In this document: positions 55,561 to 64,000 of the stretch, in pieces
Numbering within the stretch: position 1 is the stretch's first letter
How the letters are laid out: each line of letters begins with the position of its first letter
DNA from: Fischerella sp. PCC 9431
GTDB lineage: Bacteria > Cyanobacteriota > Cyanobacteriia > Cyanobacteriales > Nostocaceae
DNA: 64,000 nucleotides
Direction: 5' to 3'
Assembly (NCBI RefSeq): GCF_000447295.1
Contig: NZ_KE650771.1
Span: 1,001,151-1,065,150 of the forward strand
The notes under the pieces: model-generated
Database searches by the model: none
Told to the model about the DNA's origin: nothing
Seen by the model: the letters and a program-made list of their open reading frames with translations, nothing else
Position numbers and translations under genes: made by a program

Positions 55561-57288
55561 TTAATACTTCCGCTCCTTTGGCTCAAACATGCTAATTGTC
55601 ACTGGACGATACTGAATATCAATTCCTGCTGGTGAATAATAAGCCATTGTGTGTTTGAGGAAATTCTGATCATCTCGTTGAGAATAATCCTCACGGAAGT
55701 GAGCGCCACGGCTTTCTTGGCGATTGAGTGCTGAAGCTAGAATCATTTGTCCTACCACCATCAAGCTTTGTAGTTCTAAAGCTTCAATAATTTCTGTATT
55801 CCAACAGTTTCCTTTATCATCTAAGTATATCTGCGAATACTGTTGTTGCAATTGTTGTAATTTTTGTAGACCTTCACTCATTAAATCTGCGGTGCGGAAG
55901 ACACCACAAAATTGAGTCATTGTGTCCTGAAAGGTCTGACGAATTTGGTTAATCCGATACTGTCCTGACTGATCCAGCAAAGCCTGAATTTGTTGTTTAG
56001 CTTCGCTGAGGTAGCGTTGTTCATTGATCTCCGGTAATTTGCGATTTTGTACGTATTGTGCGATCGCAGTTCCGGTTCTACGTCCATAAACTACGCACTC
56101 TAGTAAAGAATTGCTACCGAGACGATTAGCACCATGTACAGAAACACAAGCAGTTTCACCAGCAGCAAAGAAACCTTCGACGAAATGATCCCCGCTACTA
56201 CGGACTCGACCATCAGTGTTAACAGGGATACCACCCATACAATAATGGATGGTTGGACGTACGGGCATAGGTTGAGTTACCGCATCCACACCCACTAAAC
56301 GATGAGCTTCTTCCCAGCAGAAGGGAATGCGGCTCATAATTTTTTCCTTACCCATGTGGCGCAAGTCAAGATAAACAAACGGACCACCAGCACTTCCGTC
56401 AGGGTGAATACCACGACCAGCTCGAATTTCGTAAGCGATCGCGCGTGAGGTAATATCACGGGGAGCAAGTTCCATGCGACTGGGAGCATATCTAGCCATA
56501 AAGCGTTCTCCCTCGCTGTTGATCAAATACGCTCCCTCACCACGCACAGCCTCTGAAATTAACACCCCGACTGGATACAATCCTGTAGGATGAAATTGTA
56601 CAAATTCCATATCTTCTAAAGGCAAACCAGCAAGTGCTGTCATTGCTAAACCATCGCCCGTGGAAGCGTAATCATTAGAAGTAGTATTGTATACCCGTCC
56701 GTAACCACCAGTGGCAAACATGATTGCTTTGGCGCGGATCACCTCAATATGTCCATCTAAGATGTGATACATCACCACACCTTTTGCCTGATTTTCTTCC
56801 AAAATCAAGCGCATCACATACCATTCCTGATAAACTTGCACACCATAACGCCGCAAATTATTTACCAGTTCATGCAAAATTGCATGACCAGTCTTATCAG
56901 CAGCGTAGCAAGTACGATTGTGGGAATGTCCACCAAAAGCCCGTTGAGCAATACGTCCATCACTCAAGCGAGAGAACAACACGCCCATGTGTTCCAAATC
57001 AATCACTACATCGGGTGCTTCACGAGTCAGAATCTCGACTGCATCTTGATCCGCCAAGTAGTCAGAACCCTTAACTGTATCAAAAGCATGTGCTTCCCAA
57101 GTATCAGACGAGTCAACATTTTTGAGCGTTGCTGCGATTCCACCTTGAGCAGCGACAGAGTGAGAACGAATTGGGTGGGTTTTCGCAACTACAGCAACAT
57201 TTAAACTGGGACTTTTTCTAGCTATTTCTACTGCGGCGCGACATCCCGCCAAGCCACCACCGATAATAATTACATCATGTTCTAGCAT
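55561..57288 (-). CDS. sdhA: Succinate dehydrogenase/fumarate reductase flavoprotein subunit
   Basis: 575 residues from the ATG at 57288 ([16 protein letters not shown]). An upstream TTG at 57366 would add 26 hydrophobic residues not part of the family, so I reject it. FAD-binding [12 protein letters not shown], covalent-FAD His region [15 protein letters not shown], the substrate-site segment [17 protein letters not shown], the catalytic Arg in [12 protein letters not shown] and [12 protein letters not shown] are all present. It oxidises succinate in the thylakoid/cytoplasmic membrane electron transport chain together with an FeS subunit, which is not encoded nearby. The gene is single, as in other cyanobacteria where sdhA and sdhB lie apart. 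Confidence 0.95.
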   Translation of the reverse strand: MLEHDVIIIGGGLAGCRAAVEIARKSPSLNVAVVAKTHPIRSHSVAAQGGIAATLKNVDSSDTWEAHAFDTVKGSDYLADQDAVEILTREAPDVVIDLEHMGVLFSRLSDGRIAQRAFGGHSHNRTCYAADKTGHAILHELVNNLRRYGVQVYQEWYVMRLILEENQAKGVVMYHILDGHIEVIRAKAIMFATGGYGRVYNTTSNDYASTGDGLAMTALAGLPLEDMEFVQFHPTGLYPVGVLISEAVRGEGAYLINSEGERFMARYAPSRMELAPRDITSRAIAYEIRAGRGIHPDGSAGGPFVYLDLRHMGKEKIMSRIPFCWEEAHRLVGVDAVTQPMPVRPTIHYCMGGIPVNTDGRVRSSGDHFVEGFFAAGETACVSVHGANRLGSNSLLECVVYGRRTGTAIAQYVQNRKLPEINEQRYLSEAKQQIQALLDQSGQYRINQIRQTFQDTMTQFCGVFRTADLMSEGLQKLQQLQQQYSQIYLDDKGNCWNTEIIEALELQSLMVVGQMILASALNRQESRGAHFREDYSQRDDQNFLKHTMAYYSPAGIDIQYRPVTISMFEPKERKY

Positions 57289-57364
57289 AATTAGTTTCCA
57301 ACTGTAAAAAAACTGTAAAAAAAAGCCACTTTTCCATTTTAAGAAGGCGATGAATAGCATCTGC

Positions 57365-57398
57365 AAAAAAATTCCCTGCCAAGGGACAGGGAATTTTT
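57365..57398 (-). terminator. Strong rho-independent terminator before sdhA
   Basis: AAATTCCCTG (57369-57378) and CAGGGAATTT (57387-57396) form a 10-bp stem, extended by A-T pairs. On the minus strand a run of T follows. It ends transcription from the small membrane protein gene at 57442, which lies upstream of it, and isolates sdhA. The plus strand also shows a T run, so it may work in both directions. Confidence 0.85.
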
Positions 57399-57441
57399 GT
57401 TTAATATCCAGACTTGAATCTAATCTAAAATCTAAAATTTA

Positions 57442-57756
57442 TTAACTGGTTGCTTCTACAGGTTTTTGCTGAGAAACATTACCAGAAATTGGCTCCATTT
57501 TTGTTCCCGGTTCCACAGGAGACAATTCTATATGATTTAACAAAGTAGTGACAAAAGCAAAAAGCAAGAAAGGCAAAGACAACAAAACTACAAGCCCAAC
57601 CGCAGCTAATGCATAAACTGGTCGTCTTGCACCCATTAGTGCTAAGGCTGATGCCAAACTAATGGTAATTGTAATCAACCAAACAATGATTTGACCGTAA
57701 ATATCACCGAAGGTCAAAGTACAAACAAATCTATACTTTTGAATGTTATTTATCAT
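57442..57756 (-). CDS. Small membrane protein, unknown function
   Basis: 104 residues from the ATG at 57756 (MINNIQKYRFVCTLTFGD), chosen because GAGGC precedes it by 8 nt. The open frame goes up to 57858 but the additional 34 residues look random. Two membrane helices at about 17-40 (GQIIVWLITITISLASALALM) and 45-70 (YALAAVGLVVLLSLPFLLFAFVTT), then a Pro/Glu-rich soluble tail. A short cyanobacterial protein of unknown role. It is isolated and has its own terminator. Confidence 0.62.
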   Translation of the reverse strand: MINNIQKYRFVCTLTFGDIYGQIIVWLITITISLASALALMGARRPVYALAAVGLVVLLSLPFLLFAFVTTLLNHIELSPVEPGTKMEPISGNVSQQKPVEATS

Positions 57757-58269
57757 TTTATTTGCCTCTAGTATCTCCTTTGGTTCTACGTTAGAACCAG
57801 GTTTGACTTTTTGACAATTTCTAAATATTTTTGAAAGTATTGTAATATGACTTAACAATTAGTCCTGCATTGAGAGAAAGTAATTCCCAAATTAAATCAG
57901 TCTTTGGATATATATATCTAATCAGACCAATAACCTATGTGTAAAGTATTAATTGAGTTACTTTTAAATTATGTTAATTAATTGAAAGAAAAGCCATTTT
58001 TAATAAAGCTCACTATGTAGCTGATCTATACATCCAAAATATTACTTTTTTCAACGAATAAAAACATCATATTTGAAACAAATAACAGTTCATTCTCCCA
58101 CTGCGTAGGTACAGCATAACCCTCTTTCAAGAAACCAGATTTTCTAAGGGCTGAGGAATAGCAAATAAATGGAGAGGAGCAAACTAAAAATAAGCTTTTC
58201 TGCTCCCCTATGGGCTTTACAAAGGAATTAAGGAAATATCAAACCAGGATTTATCGAACTCACGTAATA
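57757..58269. other. Intergenic region
   Basis: 513 bp between the small membrane protein start and the end of the ABC1-kinase gene. A/T-rich, with some T-rich patches, no clear terminator hairpin after the kinase gene and no small gene recognised. Confidence 0.35.
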
Positions 58270-60258
58270 TTACCCAACTTCTAAACTGCGATCGCTTTCC
58301 TCAAATGTCAGTAATTCTCGAATCAACCTAGCGGCTGCTTTTTGCAACAATTGACCAGCTATTTGCTGTCCCAAACGTTGCACACCGGGGTTGGACGCAA
58401 TTTGTACAACTTGGGGTGCAAGCTGAGTTGGGTCAAAGCCACGGGTTTCGCGGAGAATATTCAATATTCGTTTAATATGTTCCAAAGTTTGTTGTTGTTC
58501 GTCTGTAGCGGCCGGAGTTTCGTTGATAGTCGTCACACCAACTCTTTCCCGCAGTAGATAGGTGAAGTTATGCAGAATATTTTTACTCAAAGCATCTGCA
58601 CTTTTAATTAATTCATCAATCAGGCGATCGCGAATAAAACTACCACGTTCGGAAGTGAGAAAATCAACTCCCTGATTCAACACCAAATTCAAATCATAAT
58701 CTTGGTTGTTACGAGCATTGCGTAACAAGTTTTCCAAGCGGTTCCAGCGAAATCGATTTTCTTTAAATAATAAGTCTCTTAAGGATGCTCTTAATTCTGG
58801 TGAAGGATCGGTTAGTAATCGTTTAGCAACGTAGGGATAAGCTTCACTTAATACCTTAAAGTTAGGATCGATATGAATCGCAATTCCTTCCAGTGTCACC
58901 AAAGAACGAATAATTAAAGCGTAATAGGGAGGAACCCGGAAAGGATACTCATACATCAAAGCCGATAATTCATCGGTGATACTTTTGATGTTTAATTCCG
59001 CAACGCTAGCACCTTGAGCATCAGCAAATACTCGCGCAAATGCAGGAATAATAGGAGTTAAATCTGTCTCTGGTGAAAGAAAATCTAGCTTCACATAGTC
59101 GTTGGCTAAACCTTCAAAGTCGCGGTTCACAACATGAACAATCGCTTCAATTAAGCCATAACGCTGGGGTGGCTGAATTTCGCTCATCATCCCAAAGTCT
59201 AAATACGCTAATTGACCATCACGGGTGGCGAGCAAATTACCAGGATGAGGATCGGCGTGGAAAAATCCGTGTTCTAGTAGCTGTCGTAATGAACACTGTA
59301 CCCCGACTTCAATTAGATAACGGGCATCTATACCTTTAGCGTTAATTTCTTCGGTATTGGTTAATTTCGTACCTTCAATCCACTCCATCGTCAACACGCG
59401 ACGATTGGTGTATTCCCAGTAAATTTTCGGTACATAAACGTCTTTTAAATGACCATATAACTGATAAAAACGCTCGGCATTTTCTCCTTCGTGAATATAA
59501 TCCATCTCTTCAAAGATGCGATCGCCCAATTCATCAAGGATACCTACTAAGTCACTACGGATACGTTTAAATTGTTTCTGCGCCCATCCGGCTAACTGGC
59601 GGAGGATATATAAGTCAATAGTGATGCGTTCGCGTAAGTCAGGACGTTGGACTTTAACGGCGACTTCTTCACCTGTGTTGAGCTTACCTTTATAAACTTG
59701 TCCTAAAGAAGCAGCTGCGATCGGTTCTGGCGAAAGTTCGGTGTAAATTTCTTGAGGTGGTGCGCCTAGTTCTTCTTGGATAAACTGGTAGGCTATTTCA
59801 TTTGCAAAAGCAGGTAGTTTATCTTGTAACTGTGTTAGTTCCTCTAAAAACATGGGAGGAACCAAATCTGGTCGAGTAGATAAAGCTTGCCCAATTTTGA
59901 TGTAAGCAGGCCCCAGTTTCGTCAGCATTTCTCGCAACTGAATTGCCCGACGACGGTCATTTTTGACAACAACTCCCCGTTTACTATCCCACCATATACC
60001 CAAAGCAAACCTGATTGCTGGCGTTAGTACTGTAATGATGCGTCGTAAAACTTGTAGGGGACGACTTCCATAATATGTTGCTATCCTCTGAGGATTGTAT
60101 TGTAAAGCCTCAGATTCAATTGTTGAAATCACCAGCGCCTTACTTGTTTGGTCTTCCTCCGGTACTGGTAAACTCACAATCGACATTTTTGTAGCATCTT
60201 CTGGAACTACTTCATGATCTATTTCCAGGGAAGTAGGGGAAACAGTTTTCGCATTCAT
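58270..60258 (-). CDS. ABC1/AarF/UbiB family atypical kinase
   Basis: 662 residues. Family-specific motifs: KIGQALSTRPDLVPPMFLEEL (KxGQ), the Ala-rich loop in AAASLGQVYKG replacing the usual Gly-rich loop, the conserved catalytic Lys in VAVKVQRP, Glu in MDYIHEGENAERF and the HADPHPGNLLA and DFGMM motifs of the active site. A C-terminal 150-residue helical part follows. UbiB/ABC1 proteins support quinone biosynthesis (plastoquinone, tocopherol in plants and cyanobacteria) through an ATPase activity. No membrane helix is obvious beyond the weak one near the N-terminus (ITVLTPAIRFALGIWW). Isolated gene. Confidence 0.93.
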   Translation of the reverse strand: MNAKTVSPTSLEIDHEVVPEDATKMSIVSLPVPEEDQTSKALVISTIESEALQYNPQRIATYYGSRPLQVLRRIITVLTPAIRFALGIWWDSKRGVVVKNDRRRAIQLREMLTKLGPAYIKIGQALSTRPDLVPPMFLEELTQLQDKLPAFANEIAYQFIQEELGAPPQEIYTELSPEPIAAASLGQVYKGKLNTGEEVAVKVQRPDLRERITIDLYILRQLAGWAQKQFKRIRSDLVGILDELGDRIFEEMDYIHEGENAERFYQLYGHLKDVYVPKIYWEYTNRRVLTMEWIEGTKLTNTEEINAKGIDARYLIEVGVQCSLRQLLEHGFFHADPHPGNLLATRDGQLAYLDFGMMSEIQPPQRYGLIEAIVHVVNRDFEGLANDYVKLDFLSPETDLTPIIPAFARVFADAQGASVAELNIKSITDELSALMYEYPFRVPPYYALIIRSLVTLEGIAIHIDPNFKVLSEAYPYVAKRLLTDPSPELRASLRDLLFKENRFRWNRLENLLRNARNNQDYDLNLVLNQGVDFLTSERGSFIRDRLIDELIKSADALSKNILHNFTYLLRERVGVTTINETPAATDEQQQTLEHIKRILNILRETRGFDPTQLAPQVVQIASNPGVQRLGQQIAGQLLQKAAARLIRELLTFEESDRSLEVG

Positions 60259-60712
60259 GAACTTACCACCGCATCGGAGTTAACTTGTTAAGTATTGTAA
60301 CAATTTGTCAGAAGGTTGGGGAACAGAGATTGGGCATTGGGCATTGGTATTCTCCCTCCTCCCTGCTGCCTTGTCCCCCTTCGCAATTTTTAATTTTTAA
60401 TTTTTAATTTTTAATTGTTTTGTCCCCCTTTCCCCCTTTCCCCGATCCTCTATATAAGTGCGCCAAGATATAGAAATCAAACTAAACTAGTTTTGGTATC
60501 CTAAAAGGGCCAGTCTGTATAAAAAAGTAGTGAATGTTGCAGGATGCAAAAACACAATCTTTAGTATCCTTCAAGTAAAAATTATCTGGCGTCTACCCTG
60601 ATGGATAATTTGATCGATAATTCCTTTGATGCTACACCCTCTGAGATTCCACGCATTGGAGTCAATCCAAAATCTAAAATCTAAAATCTAAAATCTAAAA
60701 TCGAATGGCTCA
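60259..60712. repeat. Repeat-rich spacer before recN
   Basis: 454 bp with GGGCATTGGGCATTGG, four AATTTTT heptamers (60385-60412), TCCCCCTTTCCCCCTTTCCCC-like repeats and, directly before recN, five AAAATCT units (60669-60703). Between them is a stretch with a small divergent ORF (60598-60630, starting ATGGATAATTTG) that I do not trust. Confidence 0.75.
60669..60703. repeat. AAAATCT heptamer, five copies, before recN
   Basis: AAAATCT occurs four times without gap (60669-60675, 60676-60682, 60683-60689, 60690-60696) followed by AAAATCG (60697-60703). recN starts 10 bp later. A shorter copy, TAAAATCTAAAATCGG, lies exactly between the recN stop and the next gene's ATG (62456-62471). Confidence 0.92.
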
Positions 60713-62458
60713 ATGTTATCTCTATTGCGAATAGAAAATTTTGCCCTGATTGACCAATTAGAACTAGAATTTGGCGCTGGATTAAATGTATTGACAGGCG
60801 AAACCGGCGCGGGAAAGTCGATTATCTTGGATGCGATTGATGCAGTATTGGGCGGAAAGGTTTCTAGTCGCGTGATTCGCACTGGTACAAATCGGGCAAT
60901 GGTAGAAGCTACTTTTACTTTTAATTCTGCTTTAATAGCTTGGTTAACTGAACAAGAAATAGAATTAATTGAAGAAAATTATATATTTATTAGTCGAGAA
61001 ATTACAACTACTTCCGGGAAAGTACGGAGTCGATCGCGCGTCAATGGAGTTGTGGTGAATCAGCAGTTTATGTCAGAACTGCGCGATCGCCTCGTAGAAA
61101 TCACTGCTCAAGGCCAAACAGTATTATTCGGTCAATCTGCCCAAATTCGTGACTGGTTGGATGCCTACGGTGGTGAATCTATTTTGCAGCAACGTCAAGA
61201 AGTTGCCACTACTTTTAGTGCATACCAACAAGCACACCAAACCTTAGAAAAACGCCGAACATCAGAACGGGAACGCTTACAACAATTGGATTTATTAACT
61301 TACCAAGTCAAGGAACTAGGAGAAGTTAACCTCAGTGAACCGGATGAACTCGAACAACTCCAACAAGAACATCAACGTCTAAATCATGTTGTTGAACTTC
61401 AACAGATGAGTTATAAAGTATACCAAGCTTTATACCAAAACGACGGAGAAGCCCCAACCGCTACAGATTTGCTGGGAGACAGCGAAGTAACATTAACCGA
61501 TATGGTTGAATATGACTCCCAGATGCAAACACTGTTGGATATGGTGAGGGATGCTCAAGCCACGGTGACGGAGGTATCCAGGCAAATTAATGCTTATGGA
61601 GAAAGTTTAGAGGCAGATCCGCAGCGATTGGAAGAGGTAGAAGCCAGAATTCGTGAATTAAAGCAAGTTTGTCGCAAGTACGGGCCGACACTTGCGGAAG
61701 CGATCGCCTACTACCAGCGCATTCAAGCCGAGTTAGCCGAACTCAATGATAATGAACAATCAATAGAAAGTTTAGAAATCCAAGAAGCTGAGTGTTTAGC
61801 AAAGCTGACACAAGCCTGTCAACAGTTAACACAATTACGTCATACCGCCGCAGCCAAATTAGAAGCCAAACTGATCAAGGAACTAAAACCTTTGGCGATG
61901 GAAAAGGTACAGTTTCAAGTCGAAATTGCACTTATTCCTCCCACAATTATGGGTGCAGACAAAATCACATTTATGTTTAGCCCCAACCCAGGAGAACCAC
62001 TACAACCTCTATCGGAAACAGCCTCTGGTGGGGAAATGAGTAGATTTCTGCTGGCACTGAAAGCTTGTTTTTCCCAAGCCCAGACAACAGGAACAATGGT
62101 ATTTGATGAAATTGATGTTGGTGTATCTGGAAGAGTAGCGCAGGCGATCGCTGAAAAATTACACCAGTTGAGCCAGTTTCACCAAGTATTATGTGTGACA
62201 CACCAACCTTTAGTTGCTGCAATGGCGGATCGTCATTTTCGCGTTGATAAGCAGGTAGTTAATCAAATAAAAGGTAAAAAAGAACACAATAGTTCCAGTG
62301 AAGAACGTACGGTTGTGCGTATTACTAGCTTAGATAACTTAAACAAACGTCGGGAAGAACTAGCTCAGTTAGCAGGTGGTAAGTCAGCCCAAGAAGCGAT
62401 CGCTTTTGCAGAATCTTTACTAACGCAGGCTGCAAATCACCGTCAACGTAAACGCTAA
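60713..62458 (+). CDS. recN: DNA repair protein RecN
   Basis: 581 residues. SMC-like ATPase with Walker A TGETGAGKSIILDAID near residue 28-43, a coiled coil of about 300 residues (Gln/Glu-rich, around 150-360), the ABC signature SETASGGEMSRFLLALK and Walker B TMVFDEIDVGVSG. It assists recombination repair of double-strand breaks. The next gene starts 13 bp after its stop, so both could be co-transcribed. The start at 60713 lies just past a heptamer array, and no ribosome binding site is obvious. Confidence 0.95.
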   Translation: MLSLLRIENFALIDQLELEFGAGLNVLTGETGAGKSIILDAIDAVLGGKVSSRVIRTGTNRAMVEATFTFNSALIAWLTEQEIELIEENYIFISREITTTSGKVRSRSRVNGVVVNQQFMSELRDRLVEITAQGQTVLFGQSAQIRDWLDAYGGESILQQRQEVATTFSAYQQAHQTLEKRRTSERERLQQLDLLTYQVKELGEVNLSEPDELEQLQQEHQRLNHVVELQQMSYKVYQALYQNDGEAPTATDLLGDSEVTLTDMVEYDSQMQTLLDMVRDAQATVTEVSRQINAYGESLEADPQRLEEVEARIRELKQVCRKYGPTLAEAIAYYQRIQAELAELNDNEQSIESLEIQEAECLAKLTQACQQLTQLRHTAAAKLEAKLIKELKPLAMEKVQFQVEIALIPPTIMGADKITFMFSPNPGEPLQPLSETASGGEMSRFLLALKACFSQAQTTGTMVFDEIDVGVSGRVAQAIAEKLHQLSQFHQVLCVTHQPLVAAMADRHFRVDKQVVNQIKGKKEHNSSSEERTVVRITSLDNLNKRREELAQLAGGKSAQEAIAFAESLLTQAANHRQRKR

Positions 62459-62471
62459 AATCTAAAATCGG

Positions 62472-63194
62472 ATGACCTCTTTCCCTAGATGGTACTTTGA
62501 TGAAAATAAAATGGCTGGTGTTGACTTTGAGGATACTGCTCAAGTTGCAGCCTTTGACCGAAACCAATTATCAAGCACTCCAGAAAAGGAACAGGCTTTA
62601 GTTCAACGATTAGGAATTTCTTCTGGACATACTGTTATTGATTTGGGAGCGGGTACAGGAACCTTTGCAATTCAGGCTGCGCTCAATGGAGCTTTTGTAG
62701 ATGCTGTCGATATTTCGCAAAGTATGCTGGCTTACGCTCGCTCCAAAGCTCAAAAAGTTGGTGCTGTCAATATCAAGTTTCATCAGGCTGGTTTCTTAAC
62801 TTATGAGCATAATGATAATTTGGCTGATTTCGTGATTACGAAAGCTGCGCTTCATATTTTGCCAGACTTTTGGAAAATGGTAGCTTTGATGCGAATAGCT
62901 GCAATGTTAAAACCTGGCGGTATTTTTTACCTACGTGATGTTATCTTCTCATTCCCAGCTCATGAGTATCAAACTTCGATCAACAACTGGATTGAGGATT
63001 CAGCTAAACCACAGGGCGAAGGTTGGACAGTCAAAGACTTTGAAATGCATGTGCGAGAGGAATACAGCACTTTTGCATGGATTATTGAAGGTATGTTGAC
63101 ACGAGCAGGGTTTGATATTAGAGAAGTAAGTTATCCTACGCCTACTCTTGCTGAGTATTTATGTGTTAAGGAGAGTCAGACAAAATTCATGTGA
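62472..63194 (+). CDS. Class I SAM-dependent methyltransferase
   Basis: 240 residues. SAM-binding motif I VIDLGAGTGTFAIQAA, motif II with acidic Asp (VDAVDISQSMLAYAR), and later NLADFVITKAALHIL and LKPGGIFYLRDV, all in the order of the class I Rossmann fold. Substrate unknown. The N-terminus FPRWYFDENKMAGVDFEDTAQVAAFD looks like a cap for a small-molecule substrate. The start ATG follows recN by 13 bp. Its last 19 bp overlap the 3' end of the convergent CPBP gene. Confidence 0.88.
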   Translation: MTSFPRWYFDENKMAGVDFEDTAQVAAFDRNQLSSTPEKEQALVQRLGISSGHTVIDLGAGTGTFAIQAALNGAFVDAVDISQSMLAYARSKAQKVGAVNIKFHQAGFLTYEHNDNLADFVITKAALHILPDFWKMVALMRIAAMLKPGGIFYLRDVIFSFPAHEYQTSINNWIEDSAKPQGEGWTVKDFEMHVREEYSTFAWIIEGMLTRAGFDIREVSYPTPTLAEYLCVKESQTKFM

Positions 63195-64000
63195 TAACCA
63201 AACCAGAGAATAACCCCAGTTAGCAGTAAACACACTATCCCTGCTAATCCGGCTAGGGGTTTTTTGTTCTTACCTGTCACCCAGTCTGAGATTCTGTCGG
63301 TGTAATTAATCAGTTGGGCTGTATCTATACAGGCGATCGCCCATATCCAACCGGCGTGTAGTCCCCAAGCTAAACCCAAGTTACCGCGATCAGCAAACCG
63401 CGCCAATACTAATACCATTCCCATCAGCCATAGTCCGGGAAGTTGAGGTTTTGTTTCTTGTTGTTCCCAAACTAAGTGTAATACAGCAAATAACAAGCTA
63501 GATGTTATTGCTGCTAGCCAGACTGGATAATTTTGCTCTAATTCTGTAAATAAAAATCCCCGAAAAACTAATTCTTCAGTACCACCTACAAATAAAGCTA
63601 TCAATAAAATGGGTAGCCAAATAGATGGTAGTTGCTTGGTATTACTGTATTCAAATTCACACCATCCTAGCCAAAATTGACATGCAAAGACCACAGCTAA
63701 ACTCAATATACCTAAACTAAAACCAAGGGCGATGGAATTAAGTATAGAAATATTGGCTATCAAGCCATAATCTGAGAAGGGTGTTTTTGTCAACCAAGTT
63801 ATGAGCCAAAAAATAAAAGGTATTAATAAATAAAGTGACAATAATAAAGGTAACTTTTGCTCTGATTTTAAGGGTTGGTTGGGTTTCCAATTTAGGAACA
63901 CAGATAACAAAGCTGCGATTGGGAACCAACATCCACCCCAAGCAATAAAAAAAGCCATCACTACAATCAAACTTGGTGCATTTTCCAAAAATGATTGCAA
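63176..64000 (-). CDS. CPBP family intramembrane protease, N-terminus cut by window edge
   Basis: At least 274 residues run from the right edge; the translation enters the window at a TTG that is only the boundary, so the true start may lie outside. About eight membrane helices. CPBP motifs: EELVFRGFLFTELEQNY (EExxxR), VLHLVWEQQ (His), and GLAWGLHAGWIW (His). It resembles 13113-13949: same tail (TDRISDWVTGKNKKPLAG versus TNRVPDWITGVNNNPLMG). The two are thus paralogues. The last 19 bp overlap the methyltransferase gene end to end. Confidence 0.9.
   Translation of the reverse strand: MQSFLENAPSLIVVMAFFIAWGGCWFPIAALLSVFLNWKPNQPLKSEQKLPLLLSLYLLIPFIFWLITWLTKTPFSDYGLIANISILNSIALGFSLGILSLAVVFACQFWLGWCEFEYSNTKQLPSIWLPILLIALFVGGTEELVFRGFLFTELEQNYPVWLAAITSSLLFAVLHLVWEQQETKPQLPGLWLMGMVLVLARFADRGNLGLAWGLHAGWIWAIACIDTAQLINYTDRISDWVTGKNKKPLAGLAGIVCLLLTGVILWFGYHMNFV

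Noticed and set aside
57289-57366. Upstream TTG start of sdhA adding 26 residues
   Set aside because: The added residues are hydrophobic and lie on the terminator hairpin of the preceding gene, while the ATG at 57288 begins the family consensus.
1-64000. tRNA, rRNA, tmRNA, RNase P RNA, riboswitches and CRISPR arrays
   Set aside because: I looked for T-loop sequences (GTTCRANNC), spaced direct repeats and known riboswitch cores by eye in all longer spacers and found none that held up. The tandem repeats seen have no unique spacers of CRISPR length.

Overview
The window looks like chromosome of a filamentous, probably heterocyst-forming cyanobacterium (Nostocales: Nostoc, Calothrix, Tolypothrix or similar). 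Four things point there. HIP1-type octamers (GCGATCGC and one-off variants) occur throughout. Many genes belong to cyanobacteria-restricted families (DUF1830, DUF4079, DUF1815, DUF1997, DUF6761-like). RNase E ends in the arginine-rich nonapeptide that cyanobacteria use to bind PNPase. Intergenic regions are full of heptameric short tandem repeats (CCCCAAT/CCCCGAT, AATTTTT, AAAATCT) and small palindromes typical of Nostocales. I found no rRNA, tRNA, CRISPR array, prophage or intact insertion sequence. Most of the window is core chromosome with one accessory-looking block. Family names are from recognition of the translated sequences, not from searches.

Layout. 1-8154: a subtilisin-like protease cut by the window edge, a secreted helical protein, a BolA/monothiol glutaredoxin pair, a small cyanobacterial protein, an OmpR-type response regulator behind a structured leader, an ABC ATPase without a permease, and three small cyanobacterial proteins (one DUF4079, one DUF1830). 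8155-12916: a radical SAM enzyme, a DICT-domain sensor with a decayed HD-GYP-like module, and a pentapeptide-repeat protein. 12917-16239: a CPBP membrane protease beside clpS, two small unknown proteins around a perfect CRP-type operator, and a STAS protein. 16379-24899: radical SAM (TIGR03960-like), rne, rnhB, DUF1997, pheA and a LON-domain protein, a run devoted mainly to RNA processing.

25128-30630 is the str operon (rpsL, rpsG, fusA, tuf, rpsJ; minus strand) with a near-consensus promoter before rpsL and an unusually long gap between rpsL and rpsG. 30919-39849 holds an IscA-type Fe-S protein, a cupin, a phosphodiester glycosidase-like protein and the large, probably ferredoxin-dependent, glutamate synthase. 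39938-49261 is the accessory-looking block, all on the minus strand: a polysaccharide deacetylase and five polytopic membrane proteins (two PIG-V-like mannosyltransferase paralogues, two DUF2079 paralogues and one GT39-like glycosyltransferase). It looks like a duplicated lipid-linked-sugar glycosylation module. 49540-64000 returns to housekeeping: dxr, a thioesterase, a TPR-CHAT protease-like protein, DUF1815, sdhA, an ABC1/UbiB kinase, recN, a methyltransferase and a second CPBP protease cut by the right edge.

The most unusual observations are these. (1) A GC-rich repeat, normally intergenic, sits in frame inside the TIGR03960 radical SAM gene. (2) A 20-bp palindromic repeat supplies the N-terminus of one DUF2079 paralogue. 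(3) The duplicated membrane glycosyltransferase block. (4) A perfect TGTGA-N6-TCACA operator near an unknown 64-residue gene. (5) A possible unannotated small RNA with a consensus-like promoter between rpsL and the IscA-type gene. (6) A nested inverted repeat in the leader of the response regulator.
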